NCBI GenBank assembly: GCA_947462335.1
Contig: OX381706.1
Coordinates: forward strand, 16,716,784 to 16,780,783
Direction: 5' to 3'
Length of the DNA stretch: 64,000 nucleotides
Origin: Harmothoe impar
Taxonomy: Eukaryota > Annelida > Polychaeta > Phyllodocida > Polynoidae
Shown: positions 45,662 to 57,098 of the stretch, in pieces
Numbering within the stretch: the first letter of the stretch is position 1
How the letters are laid out: each line of letters begins with the position of its first letter
Notes under the pieces: generated by a model
Databases searched by the model: none
What the model saw: only the letters and a program-made list of their open reading frames with translations
Told to the model about the DNA's origin: nothing
Made by a program: the position numbers and the translations under genes

Positions 45662-46745
45662 GGTTGAGTTACTGCAATGTGTTGTGCTACCTTGGTATGA
45701 ATAACCATAATTTAATGTAAGTCATAACGACAAAATGAATTTAATAATGCTCTTAATTTGGCCAATTCAATCACTATCAGGTAAGTGCGTGACTATATTA
45801 TTGTTAGTAATATGTGACAGTGTCAGGTATATTGGTGACAGCTAGATAAACAGGAATATAGAAAACTAGTCCTACCTTCTATTGCCCCAATATAAATACA
45901 CTATTTCAGTTTGTTTTAATTAGAGAGAAATGGCAATTAACATAAACTGTCCTTGAATCTCCGAGGTGTCATTTATAAATACAACTCCTATCCATGTCCA
46001 ATCTCAATGTCCAATCTCACACACACTTCTCTGAATCATTTGAAAACAAATGTATAGGTTACTCGTATTACTTCAGTAAACGTTAAAAGCTGCATGAGAT
46101 AAATGAACTGCAGGATGGTTTTAGGAATTACTCCTACAGGGATTATCTAAATATAGTTGTGTTTATCTTACACATATGTGAAATTGAAAGTTTATTCTTG
46201 TTATGATCTGAACTGGAAAGGCCACTAAATGTCTGATTAGAAAGGGATATATTAAGCTTTAATATCCTAAATGTTTTGCGGAAAGCCACTCTTCTCCATA
46301 AGAGAGGGCTTGATGCATGGCTTCCCCGGTACCCGGTACCACTAAGGGGAGGTCAGACATTAGGCTTGGGAGAGTGAGAAATTTTCACCGAAAAATGATA
46401 CCCAGTTAATCTCCATGCTTGGCTCATGCTCATACCTATATATATGCAGTCCACTGCCTATAGGATCTATCAGAGACTGTGAGATGGAAACATGCACAAC
46501 CTAGCACACCCAAACTCGCTGTTATTTACTCTTCAGTGCTCTTTCCTTCTAAGCCGACCGCATACATTCCTGGACATCATTGTATACTCCCCCTCCCTTA
46601 CACCCCTTTAACCCAAGGATGGCATGATGCTTTAACGCATCATATATATGCCCTTGGTCTTCATGATGCTTGAGGGATGGGCATGATGCACCACTGTAGC
46701 CCCGTCTTGTTACTCTCAAATGCCATTTTCAGCGACTTGCCGCCC
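45662..46745. other. Interval with little recognised
   Basis: 46605-46690 (CCTTTAACCCAAGGATGGCA, GCATCATATATATGCCCTTG) resembles 52325-52380 and may be a decayed TTAA-type element. GGTACCCGGTACC palindrome near 46328. No gene. Confidence 0.4.
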
Positions 46746-46749
46746 TTAA

Positions 46750-47287
46750 AGGGAATTGCTGGTTCCTACACAGAAGCCACCTGGTGGCAAAAATCAAAGC
46801 TTATGAAAACTGTTCTTGAAGCTGTATTCATATTCTTACATATACCACCTTCCCTAAATCAGCTATTTGTATTTACTACTTGGACAGTTTACCTCCATTG
46901 CTCACATATATATTCACTGCTAAGGCCGAAGAAATATTTTTCCTAAATTCATGCTTGTCTCATATTTTATGCGTGACCCGCTGTTTTATTGGTCCTAAAA
47001 TGTTTATATAGATGTCCATTATACACTCCCAAGGTTTGGTTGCAATATCAATAGAAGATGGGGATTATCCATGACAGATAATGTGAAAATTCTGTTATCC
47101 TATTCATTTCTATAGTTAAGTAGTTAAGGCACTCCTTTGCGCAAATGGCCGTATCATGAAAGTTAGCACCGTGACATGGCAATTTCTTTTGATTTTCTGT
47201 TAGATAATAAATCAAACTAACATAATCCTGAGTTATATGCAAAAGTCATTAGAACATCAGTAATCATGCCACAAGTAGCAAGTCCCT
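46750..47287 (-). mobile_element. TTAA-type MITE, copy 1 (inverted to 49985)
   Basis: Left end TTAA then AGGGAATTGCTGGTTCCTAC; right end CAAGTAGCAAGTCCCT then TTGA (mutated TTAA). Reverse complement of 49985-50287, with about 240 bp extra in the middle (about 46965-47205). Confidence 0.7.
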
Positions 47288-47495
47288 TTGAAGGATTCAG
47301 GGTACTTCCTGGTCCATCTATAGTCATACTGTATTTCGTTTTCCATTCCCCAACCATTTTCCTTATGCACTTTCATCTTGAGAACCTGATCCCCTTTTCA
47401 ATTCCCATTCCAGCATACAGCTTTTGATCATTGCTCACCGTTAGGACTGTTGCACCCTTTGACCAGTTGTCCAGATAATGTATAAAAATGACACC

Positions 47496-47636
47496 ATGGT
47501 TCTTCTTGATTCATGAACTTTCTGATATTATATTTTTTTAATGATGGAAGACGTGATTACCATGAAGGTTCTTCTTGATTCATGAGCTTTCTGATATATA
47601 TTTTCTAAATGGTGGAAGACGTGATTGCCATGTAGG
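47496..47636. repeat. Tandem duplication of about 71 bp
   Basis: GGTTCTTCTTGATTCATGA occurs at 47500 and 47567, each followed by TTTCTGATAT and TGGAAGACGTGATT(A/G)CCATG. Confidence 0.85.
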
Positions 47637-48893
47637 TGTTAGGCTTGGTAAACATCAAATGATCACACCAAGTTGAGGGAATGGTCATTCTTAAACACCA
47701 TAGGACTTACACGACAGCATGCAGAGGTAGCCCAACGTCAACGGCGGCAGGGACAAAACAAAAAATTGTCATATCTCACATTTGAAGCTTACCACCTCTT
47801 TGCCACTCTTATTCCGCTCCTGTCCACAAGTGGCAAAGGACCAAAAAAGGACAAGAGCTAGGATTAGACGCACGCTATGAAGCAAATCTGTCACTGTGGA
47901 CTCGGGGCTTTAATTTGATCTCCAACTCGACCAACCCTCATTGTTGTCAAATAAAGATCGCTCCCTTCTATGTTTCACTGATTCTACAGCATACTCCGTC
48001 AAATGAACAACAGCAACAACACTGAACACTTTTTTCAAAAATTGCCACGTGATTCACTACATGAAAACAAGACATCCAAAGCAATCACTCCCCGACTTGT
48101 GAGAATACTAATGAGTGGACAATAAAACACTCTAGACCACAGATGTCTGCCTAGATCTAGATTTCAAGATTTCATAGATAAAGAAACTTAAACGAGAGGA
48201 TGAATGTGAATTTGTAAAATAATCCCCCCAAAAAACCCCGCAAAATTCCTAGATTGGTATACTTCTTATTTTGTGATCACTGACCTTTCCAAACCTACTT
48301 GCGCCAACCGTCCACTTGCCTCTAACTGGCAAAGATATACAAAGGGAATACAAACACTTTAAAGCGGCTCAAGTTCCCAGTGGACGGTGGACATCAGGCT
48401 CAGGTAATAGTGAAAAAACAAACAGGACAAAGAACGAAACCTCTAACCATCTAATAAAACCAATTATCATTTTAAGAAAATAAACAACAAGCCACTGACC
48501 ATCAACGGAGCAAAACATGTCAAGAGACGTTACAAAAACAGAGTTAACCTTGACTCTTTGTCCTGATGTAAACATACAGCTAGAAAACAATAATATTAAC
48601 TTTTCCCACTAATTGGTGATGTTGGTCTGTGCATGCGGTGTCTCCGAGCTTGTGAATTTATTTCTGCCGCTTTGCTATGGAGTCTGTATTGACCACTCTA
48701 TATTCGTGTCAGGTGGAGAAAATTAACCATCTTCCCTGTCGGAAACGCCTCCAGGGTGGCGGGACGGAGGTGGGGGGTCTGCGAGTAATAGGGGTAATCA
48801 GGGGAGGGTCGGTGTGGGTCTGACACACGGGGATCCCGATACTGCATGTTGCCCTGTTGTGGCTGCATGCTACACAATGTCTGCAGCCAACCA
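47637..48893. other. Interval with nothing recognised
   Basis: No gene or repeat recognised. Short G-rich patch at 48735-48810. Confidence 0.4.
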
Positions 48894-49959
48894 CACAGAG
48901 AAAAGAAGTAGAATCACTGTTACCATAAAACCTCGCTTAAAAGTCGACCCCAATTATAGGTCGAATTGCAATTTTGAGGGGAAAAATCGACCTACAGCAA
49001 AATACATTGAACTTTCGGAAAACCTTACTTATTATATGGGTCGAATTTGAGTTTGAGAATTTTTTGGGGGGCTAGACCCCACCCCAGACCCCCCTAAAGT
49101 ATCCTTTGCCTAGTTTTGTAATTGAGTAGTATTTATGATATTAGAACTGCTCTTGTTACGATGGCCCACTACTTATAGAGAAATAAGCAGGTTTTATAGA
49201 GGAAAAGAATACCATAAAAAAAAGTGCATTTAACAGTATTTAGAGTTCATATTTTTAGGTCCCTAAAAGGTTAACATTTTTTCAAAACCTCACTTATAAG
49301 TCGAATTGGACTTTTGAGGGAAAAATCGACCTATAGCAAAACAAAATTTAAAATAAAAATCGACCTATAAGCGAGGTTTTACGGTACTCTCAAATGGGAG
49401 TCCGGCCCCAATCACGGAGGTAACTCTCCTCAGGACTCTAAAGTGACTCCCTAATATTAGTGGGACTCTATAACAACTCTATAATGACTCCTGTTCTAAG
49501 AGAGTCATAGCTAATTGATTCCCTACCTAACATTGACTTCCATGTTTTGGAGATAAATGATCATGCTAAAGCATTCTTTACTGTTTCATCTATATGCATG
49601 GATTATAAGCTTGATGGCAGAGATCCAGTAAATAAAATCTCTGCATCTTTCATTCTGGGGGATTTCTCCCACCATTCAGATTGATCTAAATGATGAAACC
49701 AAAGAGAAGGGAACTGTTAAGATCTCCATGCATGACCCATTTTCACTTCCTACAAAAATAGTGTCAAACAGATTTGACTCCTATTTTTTATGAAGATATC
49801 CCAGTTTGACTCTCATTTGACTCTCTATGCAAAGGGAGTCAGTACACTTAGACTCCCTAATGATAGGGAATCACTTAAGGGTCATAATAAGAGTTACCCC
49901 AGTGATCGGGGCCGGACTCCCATTTGAGAGTCACTGTGATTCTACTTCTTTTCTCTGTG
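48894..49959. mobile_element. CACAGAGAAAAGAAG inverted-repeat element with a nested insertion
   Basis: Ends CACAGAGAAAAGAAGTAGAA and complement TTCTACTTCTTTTCTCTGTG. The inner TIR continues CTCAAATGGGAGTCCGGCCC (left part split by the nested element, right part near 49905-49930). No ORF with transposase features. The superfamily is unresolved because the target duplication is unclear. Confidence 0.75.
48923..49384. mobile_element. Nested TA-flanked element (Tc1/mariner-like ends)
   Basis: Ends CCATAAAACCTCGCTTA and complement TAAGCGAGGTTTTACGG, flanked by TA on both sides. It interrupts the outer element after CACTG. Internal repeats GTCGAATTG and AAAAATCGACCTA. TA target and ACC(G/A)TAAAACCTCGC ends fit a Tc1/mariner/pogo-type MITE. 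Confidence 0.75.
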
Positions 49960-49984
49960 CACACATTGTCATCAGCTACCTTAA

Positions 49985-50287
49985 AGGGACTCGCTACTTG
50001 TCACAGGATTACTGATGTTCTATTGACTTTTGCATATAATTCAGGATGAAATGAGAAAGGCATGAATTTCGGAAAAATATTTCTTTTGCCTTAACTATAG
50101 AATCCTATGAGTGTCCTAGCAGTGAATATATGTGAACAATGGAGGTATACTGTCAAAATAGCGAACATAAATAGTTGATTTAAGGAAAGTAGTCTATGTA
50201 GGAATATGAATACAGCTTAAAGAATACTTTTCATGAGCTTCGAATTTTGCCGACAGGTGGCTTCTGTGTAGGAACCAGCAATTCCCT
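49985..50287 (+). mobile_element. TTAA-type MITE, copy 2
   Basis: TTAA at 49981-49984 and 50288-50291, ends AGGGACTCGCTACTTG and AGCAATTCCCT. Inverted relative to 46750-47287; the two could pair across about 2.7 kb. Confidence 0.75.
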
Positions 50288-50361
50288 TTAAGTTCTGACG
50301 TACAAGCTGCGGCTTCTACGCTAAAAATGAACAGTATGTCTCTCATGGTAGCCACACATGG

Positions 50362-50503
50362 AGTCTGGAAGCACCCTGTTGCACCCTAACGTCATTTCCT
50401 GTTATGTTTTTTTTCTCTACTCATTTTTCATTCATAGTGAATATCTAGGTTGATGTGGAGCTCCCACGAGAAATGTGAGGTCACCTCAGGTGGCTTCCAG
50501 ACT
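50362..50503. mobile_element. Small inverted-repeat element, 142 bp
   Basis: Ends AGTCTGGAAGCACCCTG and complement CAGGTGGCTTCCAGACT. No coding capacity. Confidence 0.55.
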
Positions 50504-51200
50504 AATGATTCTGAGTAATGACCAAAATGTTTACCCGAAATTGGCTTGAAAACTGTTGTTTCTATTCAGGTATGATAGCCCGACAGTGTTCAATGTTGCA
50601 GCTATGGGAAAGTGCTAGAATCATATGCTTATAAACTCAAGTGTTAAAAGAGCAAACTTCATGTGGAAGATTGCATAGATAATTATGAAAAGGGAATGTA
50701 ATTAGTTAGGATAAAGTATACCTTTTCACAGGAAGATAGAGGGTTGGGAGTCTAGGGTGCGAGGAAGAGATGTCCTAGGGATAAGTGGACAGCGACTAGC
50801 AGATATTTTAAATGAGGGTGCTATTGATGAAACTTATGACGTACAATATGGTATACATGATACATGCAGACAAGACTTGGCACAACATAGTGGGCAGCAT
50901 GCGATCCAAATGCGGCTCCAAAAGATGCATGCCAAAGTGTATTTCAGGTTATAAAGCCACAGGATCTAGGCCCGGCTTCTAACGTGTATGTCCACCGGGA
51001 AATTATTGCCAATCACTTTTGCTTCACCTTTAAAAACACTCATGAAATCGAAACGAAAACACTTGCTTCTATTTGCTTCCCCACACTGATATTCTTTGGT
51101 TCCCTATACGTCCAATCTCTCAGTCACTAAAAGTTAGGGCCTAACCAAGTTTTACGACCTACTTAATATTGTTAGGTTGGTCAGTACTGACCAACTCACC
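50504..51200. other. Interval with nothing recognised
   Basis: TTGGTCAGTACTGACCAA near 51177 is an 18-bp perfect palindrome. No gene. Confidence 0.4.
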
Positions 51201-51461
51201 TTAGGCCAAATTAAAAAAAAGGTTTGTTTCAGGTCACCCGACCGACCCTAGCAAAACAGGGCCGACCCTACGTTTTTTTAAGCAATTTCGAAGAAAATTT
51301 CATATTTTTATACTTTTTGGGTCATTTTTAGAATTTCCACGGAGGATGGCTAGTACTTTCATGTTAAAAAAATAAAATAAAATAAAATAAAAATCCGACC
51401 TACCGACCCTAGTCTTTCTGCCCATGTTACCTGAAACATCCTTTTTTTTTTTTTGGCCTTA
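51201..51461. mobile_element. Inverted-repeat element, 261 bp
   Basis: Left TTAGGCCAAA..GGTTTGTTTCAGGTCACC, right as complement TAAGGCCAAA..GGATGTTTCAGGTAAC. Inner ACCGACCCTA repeats and an (AAAAT)n run. No coding capacity. Confidence 0.7.
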
Positions 51462-52021
51462 GTCTCTCCTATTTAGACTAAGCCCTCTTAAGTAAGGTAT
51501 TAGTCATTATATAGTTTTATAGTTGAATAGCACTTGGTCATGCCTGACCATTATCCCTATGACCAACCTGGGATATCGACTGCGGACTAAGGGCTGGTGT
51601 ATTTAGATTTTCTGTGCACTGTCCAACTCTGCCGCTTGCTGACCAGGCAGTTCATCCCCAATTAGCCATCATGACTGGCCACCTGGATGGTGCTGTCCGC
51701 AAACATGGCGGGGGTTGGCCTTTAGCACAAGAATCCCACACCTGATACAGAATATCCATATTACCAATTTGACTGTCTCCCTGACCGTAGAATCTGCTTT
51801 ACTAGGGGAGATGGGAATGGCACATTTCTTCTCATCTTACAAATGTGGCTTATAAATGATCGCTTTGGAATACAATAAGCGGAAGCTGGATACAGCGCTT
51901 TTTGTTTCTGTTGGCAGTGCAACGTTAAGAAAGGAGGATGTATTTATGTCTTTGTGATCGGACAAGTTGGAGAATATGCGTCCACTGGTATTTAGAATAT
52001 TTGAACTTGAGCACATACACA
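51462..52021. other. Interval with nothing recognised
   Basis: The 77-codon minus-strand frame (51837-52070) has no recognisable motif and runs into a hairpin element. Confidence 0.4.
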
Positions 52022-52169
52022 TGCGCACCCTCAAAAAGGTGAGCGTCACTGTCGCCGGAAGCACTCTCACCTGAAAGTCAAGCAGTGCCTGACCTGAAAG
52101 TCAAGTAGTGCCTGACTTTCAGGTGAGGATGCGTTTTGTGACAGTGACGCTCACTTTTCTGAGGGTGCA
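52022..52169. mobile_element. Hairpin element, 148 bp
   Basis: Arms TGCGCACCCTCAAAAAGGTG..CTCACCTGAAAGTCA and the complement at 52113-52169. The central CTGAAAGTCAAG.AGTGCCTGAC is tandemly doubled. Confidence 0.75.
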
Positions 52170-53383
52170 TAGGGAGACATTCAACCTCGCCATAACTATA
52201 AATAATGCTTTTCAGTGACTACCTTAGCATTAAGTTATAAAATGCAGACCAGCTCTCCTGTGCTACAAGTATCAGCAATCAGAGCCGCAGTCAGCGTGCG
52301 TATCAGGCATGAATCAAACCTGATTGTACGCGTAACCCTTTAGGGATGGCATAGTGCATTAATGCATCGAGTCCTTGGTCGTCATGATCCATGAATGCAG
52401 TAACTCGCCAGTGCTGCATTCAAGTAACATGCAGACTCTATGGGGTAACAACACTCCGGAAGGGTCGTTATGATGCACCTATGCAGCCCCAGCGAATTGC
52501 TTGCCAGGGCTGCATTCGTGGATCATGAGGACAAATGTCATCTTCAAACCATGCAGAGGGCAGTAACTGCAAGCACTATTGCGGAATCATTTTTAAAGTG
52601 TCCAATACTTCTTCCAGACAGTATCACCCTAATTTTCTTGTGGCCATGTACATTTTGATTGATGTTCCATGGCGGTTTATTGAAAAAAAAGACGGCTGCT
52701 CAGAGGAATTCTCATATTTAAGGTCAATGCACAGTTTTATCTCCATGAAAAAGTGACGTTGGAGTTCAGAAGTTAGATTTTAAGCCTACTACATATAGGA
52801 AACTCACGTTGATATATATATGCAACAAAAAGACGGTTGACATTTTTCAAGATTTCTCTAATTATTAATCTCTTAGAGCACTTTTTAAATGTTTATATCT
52901 TTTCCGATATGTACTTTAGCACACTCCATTTAATAAAAACATGATAATTCATGTATATACAAAATATTATACTAGCGTTAAGTATCAGTATCTCGAGTCT
53001 CTGTGACTAGAGGCATTAGCGGATAGCACTTATCTAGTTTTAAATGAGCGATTAAGTGACACCTCTTACGACAGCCAGCAATTTTCTGGTAATTTCCCTG
53101 ACAGCGGTGCCAGAGGGAGAAATTGAAGCAGAATTGAGCCATCCTACTGATGTGTCCGTGGTTAATTTCTTATTTACACTTCTTGCAGTCAAGCCTCTGA
53201 AGCCATCAAGAAAAGTGCAAGATCAGCTCACGTTGAGTAGTTGCTGTAGTGCCCCCCCCCCTCACAACCACCACCCTGAGCGCCCCACCCCGACATCACC
53301 ATGTACACCCTTCCTCCAGCTTCAATGACCTCCATCAGAATCATAGTTCTGCCCTTAGCCCCCTCCCCTCTCACCTGCCGGTG
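52170..53383. other. Interval with little recognised
   Basis: 52325-52560 has repeated GCATTAATGCATC and ATGCAG..GCTGCATTC motifs similar to 46605-46690. The rest is unrecognised. The plus-strand frame at 53056-53328 runs into C-rich low-complexity DNA. Confidence 0.4.
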
Positions 53384-53580
53384 CACTATAAGAAAGGTGT
53401 GTTGCGTAAGCATGCGTAAAGAGTAGCACACATGAATTTGCAACACACTTTCGAGATCAACACACTTATGGCAAAAGGTGTGAAGTGTGTACTGTGTTAC
53501 AAAATAGAAATGTATTAAAAGTGGCTCCAAAAAGAAACGTGTTAAAAAGTGTGTAAATGTAACACACTGTTCTTAGAGTG
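53384..53580. mobile_element. CACT(A/C)TAAGAA-ended MITE, 197 bp
   Basis: Ends CACTATAAGAAAGGTGTGTT and, as complement, CACTCTAAGAACAGTGTGTT. The interior has many ACACACT/AGTGTGT motifs. No coding capacity. Confidence 0.75.
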
Positions 53581-54180
53581 AGTGTGGCACTGTGTGTTTG
53601 GCGCCGTTATTACAGCCGCCTGTATACCCCGCTGGCGGCACTGTTAGGAGCAGGGAGGAGGGCGCTGCTCTGGGAGCTGCTCACAGTGCCTTGTGGTGGT
53701 ACCCTTGTAGACCTAGAGCAGCTCAACACCGCCCGACGCGCCACCTGCAGGCCTACAAGAGCAGGCGGGGAGCGGCTCCTGGCGCCAGATGACGCGAGTT
53801 GAGCGTCTCCTGTGGACGCCGTGAGGACACCGTCACCTATACACCACGCGACAGGCGCCCCACCTGCCTCCTGCTGCCCGCCTCTCTAGGCGCTCACCCT
53901 GGAGGAAATCTCTCACCACGCCTTAACATCTCTACAACCCCTGATTCCCACAGACCTGTATCGGTCCACCCCAGCCAAGGCTACAACACTTCCCAGGGAG
54001 CTACATACATCAGATTCTACTCCTTACCAGGTATACTACTTTCCCATGTTGTAACAAGCAGCACGGCCTTCACTGGAGTAATAAGGAACCCACCAGCGGC
54101 ACCAGCCCACCCCCACAGGAGGAGGTGTGGAGGGGGAGGAGGCACCCTGGAGGAGGAGGGTTTAGGGGAGAACTGCTGAT
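53581..54180 (+). other. GC- and CpG-rich stretch, possible promoter/first-exon DNA
   Basis: Markedly more CpG than the surroundings (for example GCGCCACCTGCAGG, ACGCGAGTTGAGCGTC). Two overlapping plus-strand frames (53578-53802, 53592-53792) cannot be told apart by eye. No TATA and no clear donor. A CpG-rich regulatory region or an unrecognised exon is possible. Confidence 0.3.
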
Positions 54181-54295
54181 CCATCACCCTAGTGTTGTCT
54201 CAGGGCATGTGCGGCACTGGCTGACCTTGACCTTGGGTTGCCACCAGTCCAGCTGTGGCCAGGGAGGGCATTGACCAGGGTGAGAAGCCTGCCGC

Positions 54296-54346
54296 CTGTC
54301 CACTGTAGTGTCCACTGTAGTGTCCACTGCAGTGCCCACTATAGTA
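54296..54346 (+). repeat. Short tandem repeat TGTCCACTGTAG
   Basis: About four units of a 12-bp repeat (CCACTGTAGTGT). Confidence 0.8.
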
Positions 54347-54880
54347 GCATTTAATCTGCAACAGCAGTTCTAAGGGCCAATCAATCTGAGCAATCTAGCC
54401 CTGTCTTCTAAGACTGAGCTATATATATAGGCGCTCCTCCCCGCTAACTGATCAGTGGCAAGCCTGATTGATATGTAGCCTACAGTGGATTTTCAAATCT
54501 ATCATTTCTCATTCAATACTATACATTATTCAGTCACAAAGATATCCAAAGGTATACCCTTCACCATCTACACCGTGGGAAGTCAGCTGATGACAGGCTA
54601 ACATTGTGGACTATTCAACCTCCAGTGGAACCAGTATTGTATCAAGGACAATCTACAGGTACAAAACAAACAACACAGCAATCTCCCCCACATGAGGAAG
54701 GCATCCTAACTTCTGTCCACCCATACCTTTATAAACCCATGCAAACTTTAATACACCTACAGTGCCACTACAGTGTCTCAGTGAGTTACTCCCTGACCTG
54801 CTCACTAACAGCATGTGGAGCTGCTCAGTTCTGGTTCCAGCTCCCCCCGCTGGAGGCAGCAGCGTGGTATTAGGGCATTA
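54347..54880. other. Interval with nothing recognised
   Basis: No gene or repeat partner recognised. Confidence 0.4.
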
Positions 54881-54929
54881 GGTACCTAGAGGCACCACGG
54901 TGACATACCCCAGGAGGAGCAGGTAGGGC

Positions 54930-55139
54930 GGCCAGAGGACCAATAACACCCACACACACACCCCTCCTGCTGCTGGCACTGGTCCTGCTGATACCTACAA
55001 GACGCAAGACGCGCCCGGGCTGCTACTGCTGACTGTCCAGCCGCGTGATTGGACCTGCGTAACGGACAAAGGGGAGGCTCCAGTGACGGAGATGCTTCTT
55101 TTCTGGTTGGGTAGCGGCGAGGAGCGGCGCCCATCTCGG
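54930..55139 (-). other. CpG-rich candidate first exon (low confidence)
   Basis: On the minus strand an ATG at 55139 lies in a good context (CCGAG before ATGG) and opens MGAAPRRYPTRKEASPSL, then RARLASC, after which GTATCAG could act as a splice donor (about 55000). CpG density is high from 55000 to 55200. No product recognised and no acceptor exon identified. It may instead be untranslated promoter DNA. Confidence 0.25.
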
Positions 55140-55220
55140 CTGGTGACAGGCTCACAAAGCCCGCTGACCGCCGCTTGACGTCTTGACGGGTAGGTGCCCA
55201 TCTGTTACCAGTATTACAGG

Positions 55221-55221
<1 letters not shown>

Positions 55222-55262
<41 letters not shown>
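55222..55262. repeat. (TA)n microsatellite
   Basis: About 20 TA units after GGCTG. Confidence 0.95.
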
Positions 55263-55264
<2 letters not shown>

Positions 55265-55740
55265 TTATATTCGATGGGTTGTGGGCAGAAGGATCATCCT
55301 CAGACTCACCTTGTGGGAAGCTCCTCAGTTTGTGGGCAGCTCAGAACTGCCCACAAACATATGGGGCTTAAATGAATGCCATGATCATGGCAGGTGGGAT
55401 TTTGCAAAAAAACTAAATAAAATTCCTACAACACTGTGGGAATTTTCAAGACACTCCTACTTCTGACCAATAACACTAGGTGTCTCTAGTGGTTGTAAGA
55501 GGTGTGGAGTTGAGCAGTGACCCTGAAGTGGTGCTGACGAGGGAGGGGGTGCTACTGGGCAACCAGGGTTACCATGGAGAGAGAAGCTTACTCCTCCACT
55601 GTGTGTCGGTAGGCAAGCCCCCCCCCCTACTGTGTACCATTTACCATTCCCATCAGCATTAAATACACATTTGTATTGCACTGAATTGTTCCTTGTATCC
55701 TCAGCATTCAAGGATAGATTTTTTAATCAATAGAACCCCT
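55263..55740. other. Interval with nothing recognised
   Basis: No gene recognised. GTGGGAATTTTC-type and CAGTGTTG motifs near 55430 resemble the following repeat. Confidence 0.4.
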
Positions 55741-56036
55741 GTGTATAGATCTCAGACTTCCCACAGTGTTGTAGGGAGTTGATGTTATATATAGTCAGGT
55801 ACCCTTTGTGTAGATATCTCTGATTCCCACAGTGTTGTAGGGAGTTGGTTTTATATACAGTCTGGTACCCTTTGTGTAGATATCTCTGATTCCCACAGTG
55901 CTGTAGGGAGTTGGTGTTATATACAGTCTGGTACCCTTTGTGTAGATATCTCTGATTCCCACAGTGCTGTAGGGAGTTGGTGTTATATACAGTCTGGTAC
56001 CCCGTGTGTAGATATCTCTGATTCCCACAGTGTTAA
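55741..56036 (+). repeat. 66-bp tandem repeat, about 4.5 units
   Basis: Units start GTGTAGATATCTC at 55808, 55874, 55940 and 56006 (exact 66-bp spacing), with a diverged first unit at 55741. Because 66 is divisible by three, the minus strand stays open through the array (55795-56052), giving 22-residue repeats containing TVGIRDIYTKGTRLYI. There is no independent sign that this is translated. Confidence 0.9.
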
Positions 56037-56092
56037 AGGACTTTTTGTACAACTAAGTCTGAAATAAATATCTTGAATTGAATTGAATCGTG
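56037..56092 (+). mobile_element. 3' end of a non-LTR retrotransposon
   Basis: GACTTTTTGTACAACTAAGT, then GAAATAAATATC, then a (TTGAA)n tail. This is typical of the end of a CR1/L2-like element; the 66-bp array could be its 3' untranslated region. No ORF2 was found upstream. Confidence 0.5.
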
Positions 56093-56379
56093 CCTATAGG
56101 CTAATGAATGGTAGGAATTCCGGCCGAGATTCTTGCCAGATGTTTGGATTATGAAAAGAAATAAAAAGGTTGTCATGATAACATTGGGTCATGATAAAAT
56201 GTCACAGGTCAACCCATCATCATGCTGATGGGAGGGGGTCGGGTAACCTACGTTTCACCCCCCCACCCCCCTCCCTTTACTGTTAAAAAATGAGCACTCA
56301 CTTTTGATACAGGTATGCCTCAAAAGAGATGAAGATAGGCCTACTCTTTTTCTTTGGAAAATACATTAATAGGCCTAGC

Positions 56380-56900
56380 TGAGGTTACTAATATATATAT
56401 ATTTATATATAAATATATATATTTGCGGATATTTACAGACCTCTGCAAATTTGCAGACCTCCACAGCACCTTGGACATTTTGTTGCCACTTCCCTGATGC
56501 AAGAAAATGGTCTTTGACCACGGTCGGGGTACTAAGGTCCATGTTGAGTGGCGATTTAAAAAAAAGGATCAATCTACTATTCACATAATAATATTTTTTT
56601 CATGGTGAATACAGATTGTCAAGGTTAAAGCAATGGGAGGTCTGTTCCCCAGGGTCCTGTTTCTCTGTTTCTACCAGTTGCACAAAGGTTCCCTATAATT
56701 CCGGCAATCTCTGCTTATACAATAATTTAGCGACTTTGGGCCATTAATTTTGGCAACTTTCCGACCTGAGGGGGGGGGACCCCTCTGCACCCCCATATAT
56801 TTGCAGACCCCGAAATTCATGGAAGCAAATTTACGGACCTCCGCAAATTTGAGGACCTCTGCAAATTTGTGGAGAAACAGCATCCAGGGAAGTGCGCAAT
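56380..56900. repeat. Repeat with GACCTC(C/T)GCAAATTTG units
   Basis: At least five near-copies of ACCTCTGCAAATTTG at 56436-56460 and 56835-56875, plus an AT-rich run at 56391-56423. The repeats are split by about 370 bp of unrelated sequence. No gene. Confidence 0.5.
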
Positions 56901-57098
56901 AATGCAAGTCTGTATTGCATGTATAACAACAGTCCAAAAATGCATGTTTGTTTAAACTTAGCTGCAGTTACAATTTCTGCTACATTTGAGCAGCTGATTC
57001 ATCTTGATACACATTTCCAATTGTCTTTAATCCGGTCTTATGGAATGAGTGCATGAGATACAAATTGTCTATTGACATTAGCCCGGAGCCTATATATC

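Noticed and set aside
55741..56036. CRISPR-like array
   Set aside because: Units are contiguous with no variable spacers, in an animal-type genome; it is an ordinary minisatellite.
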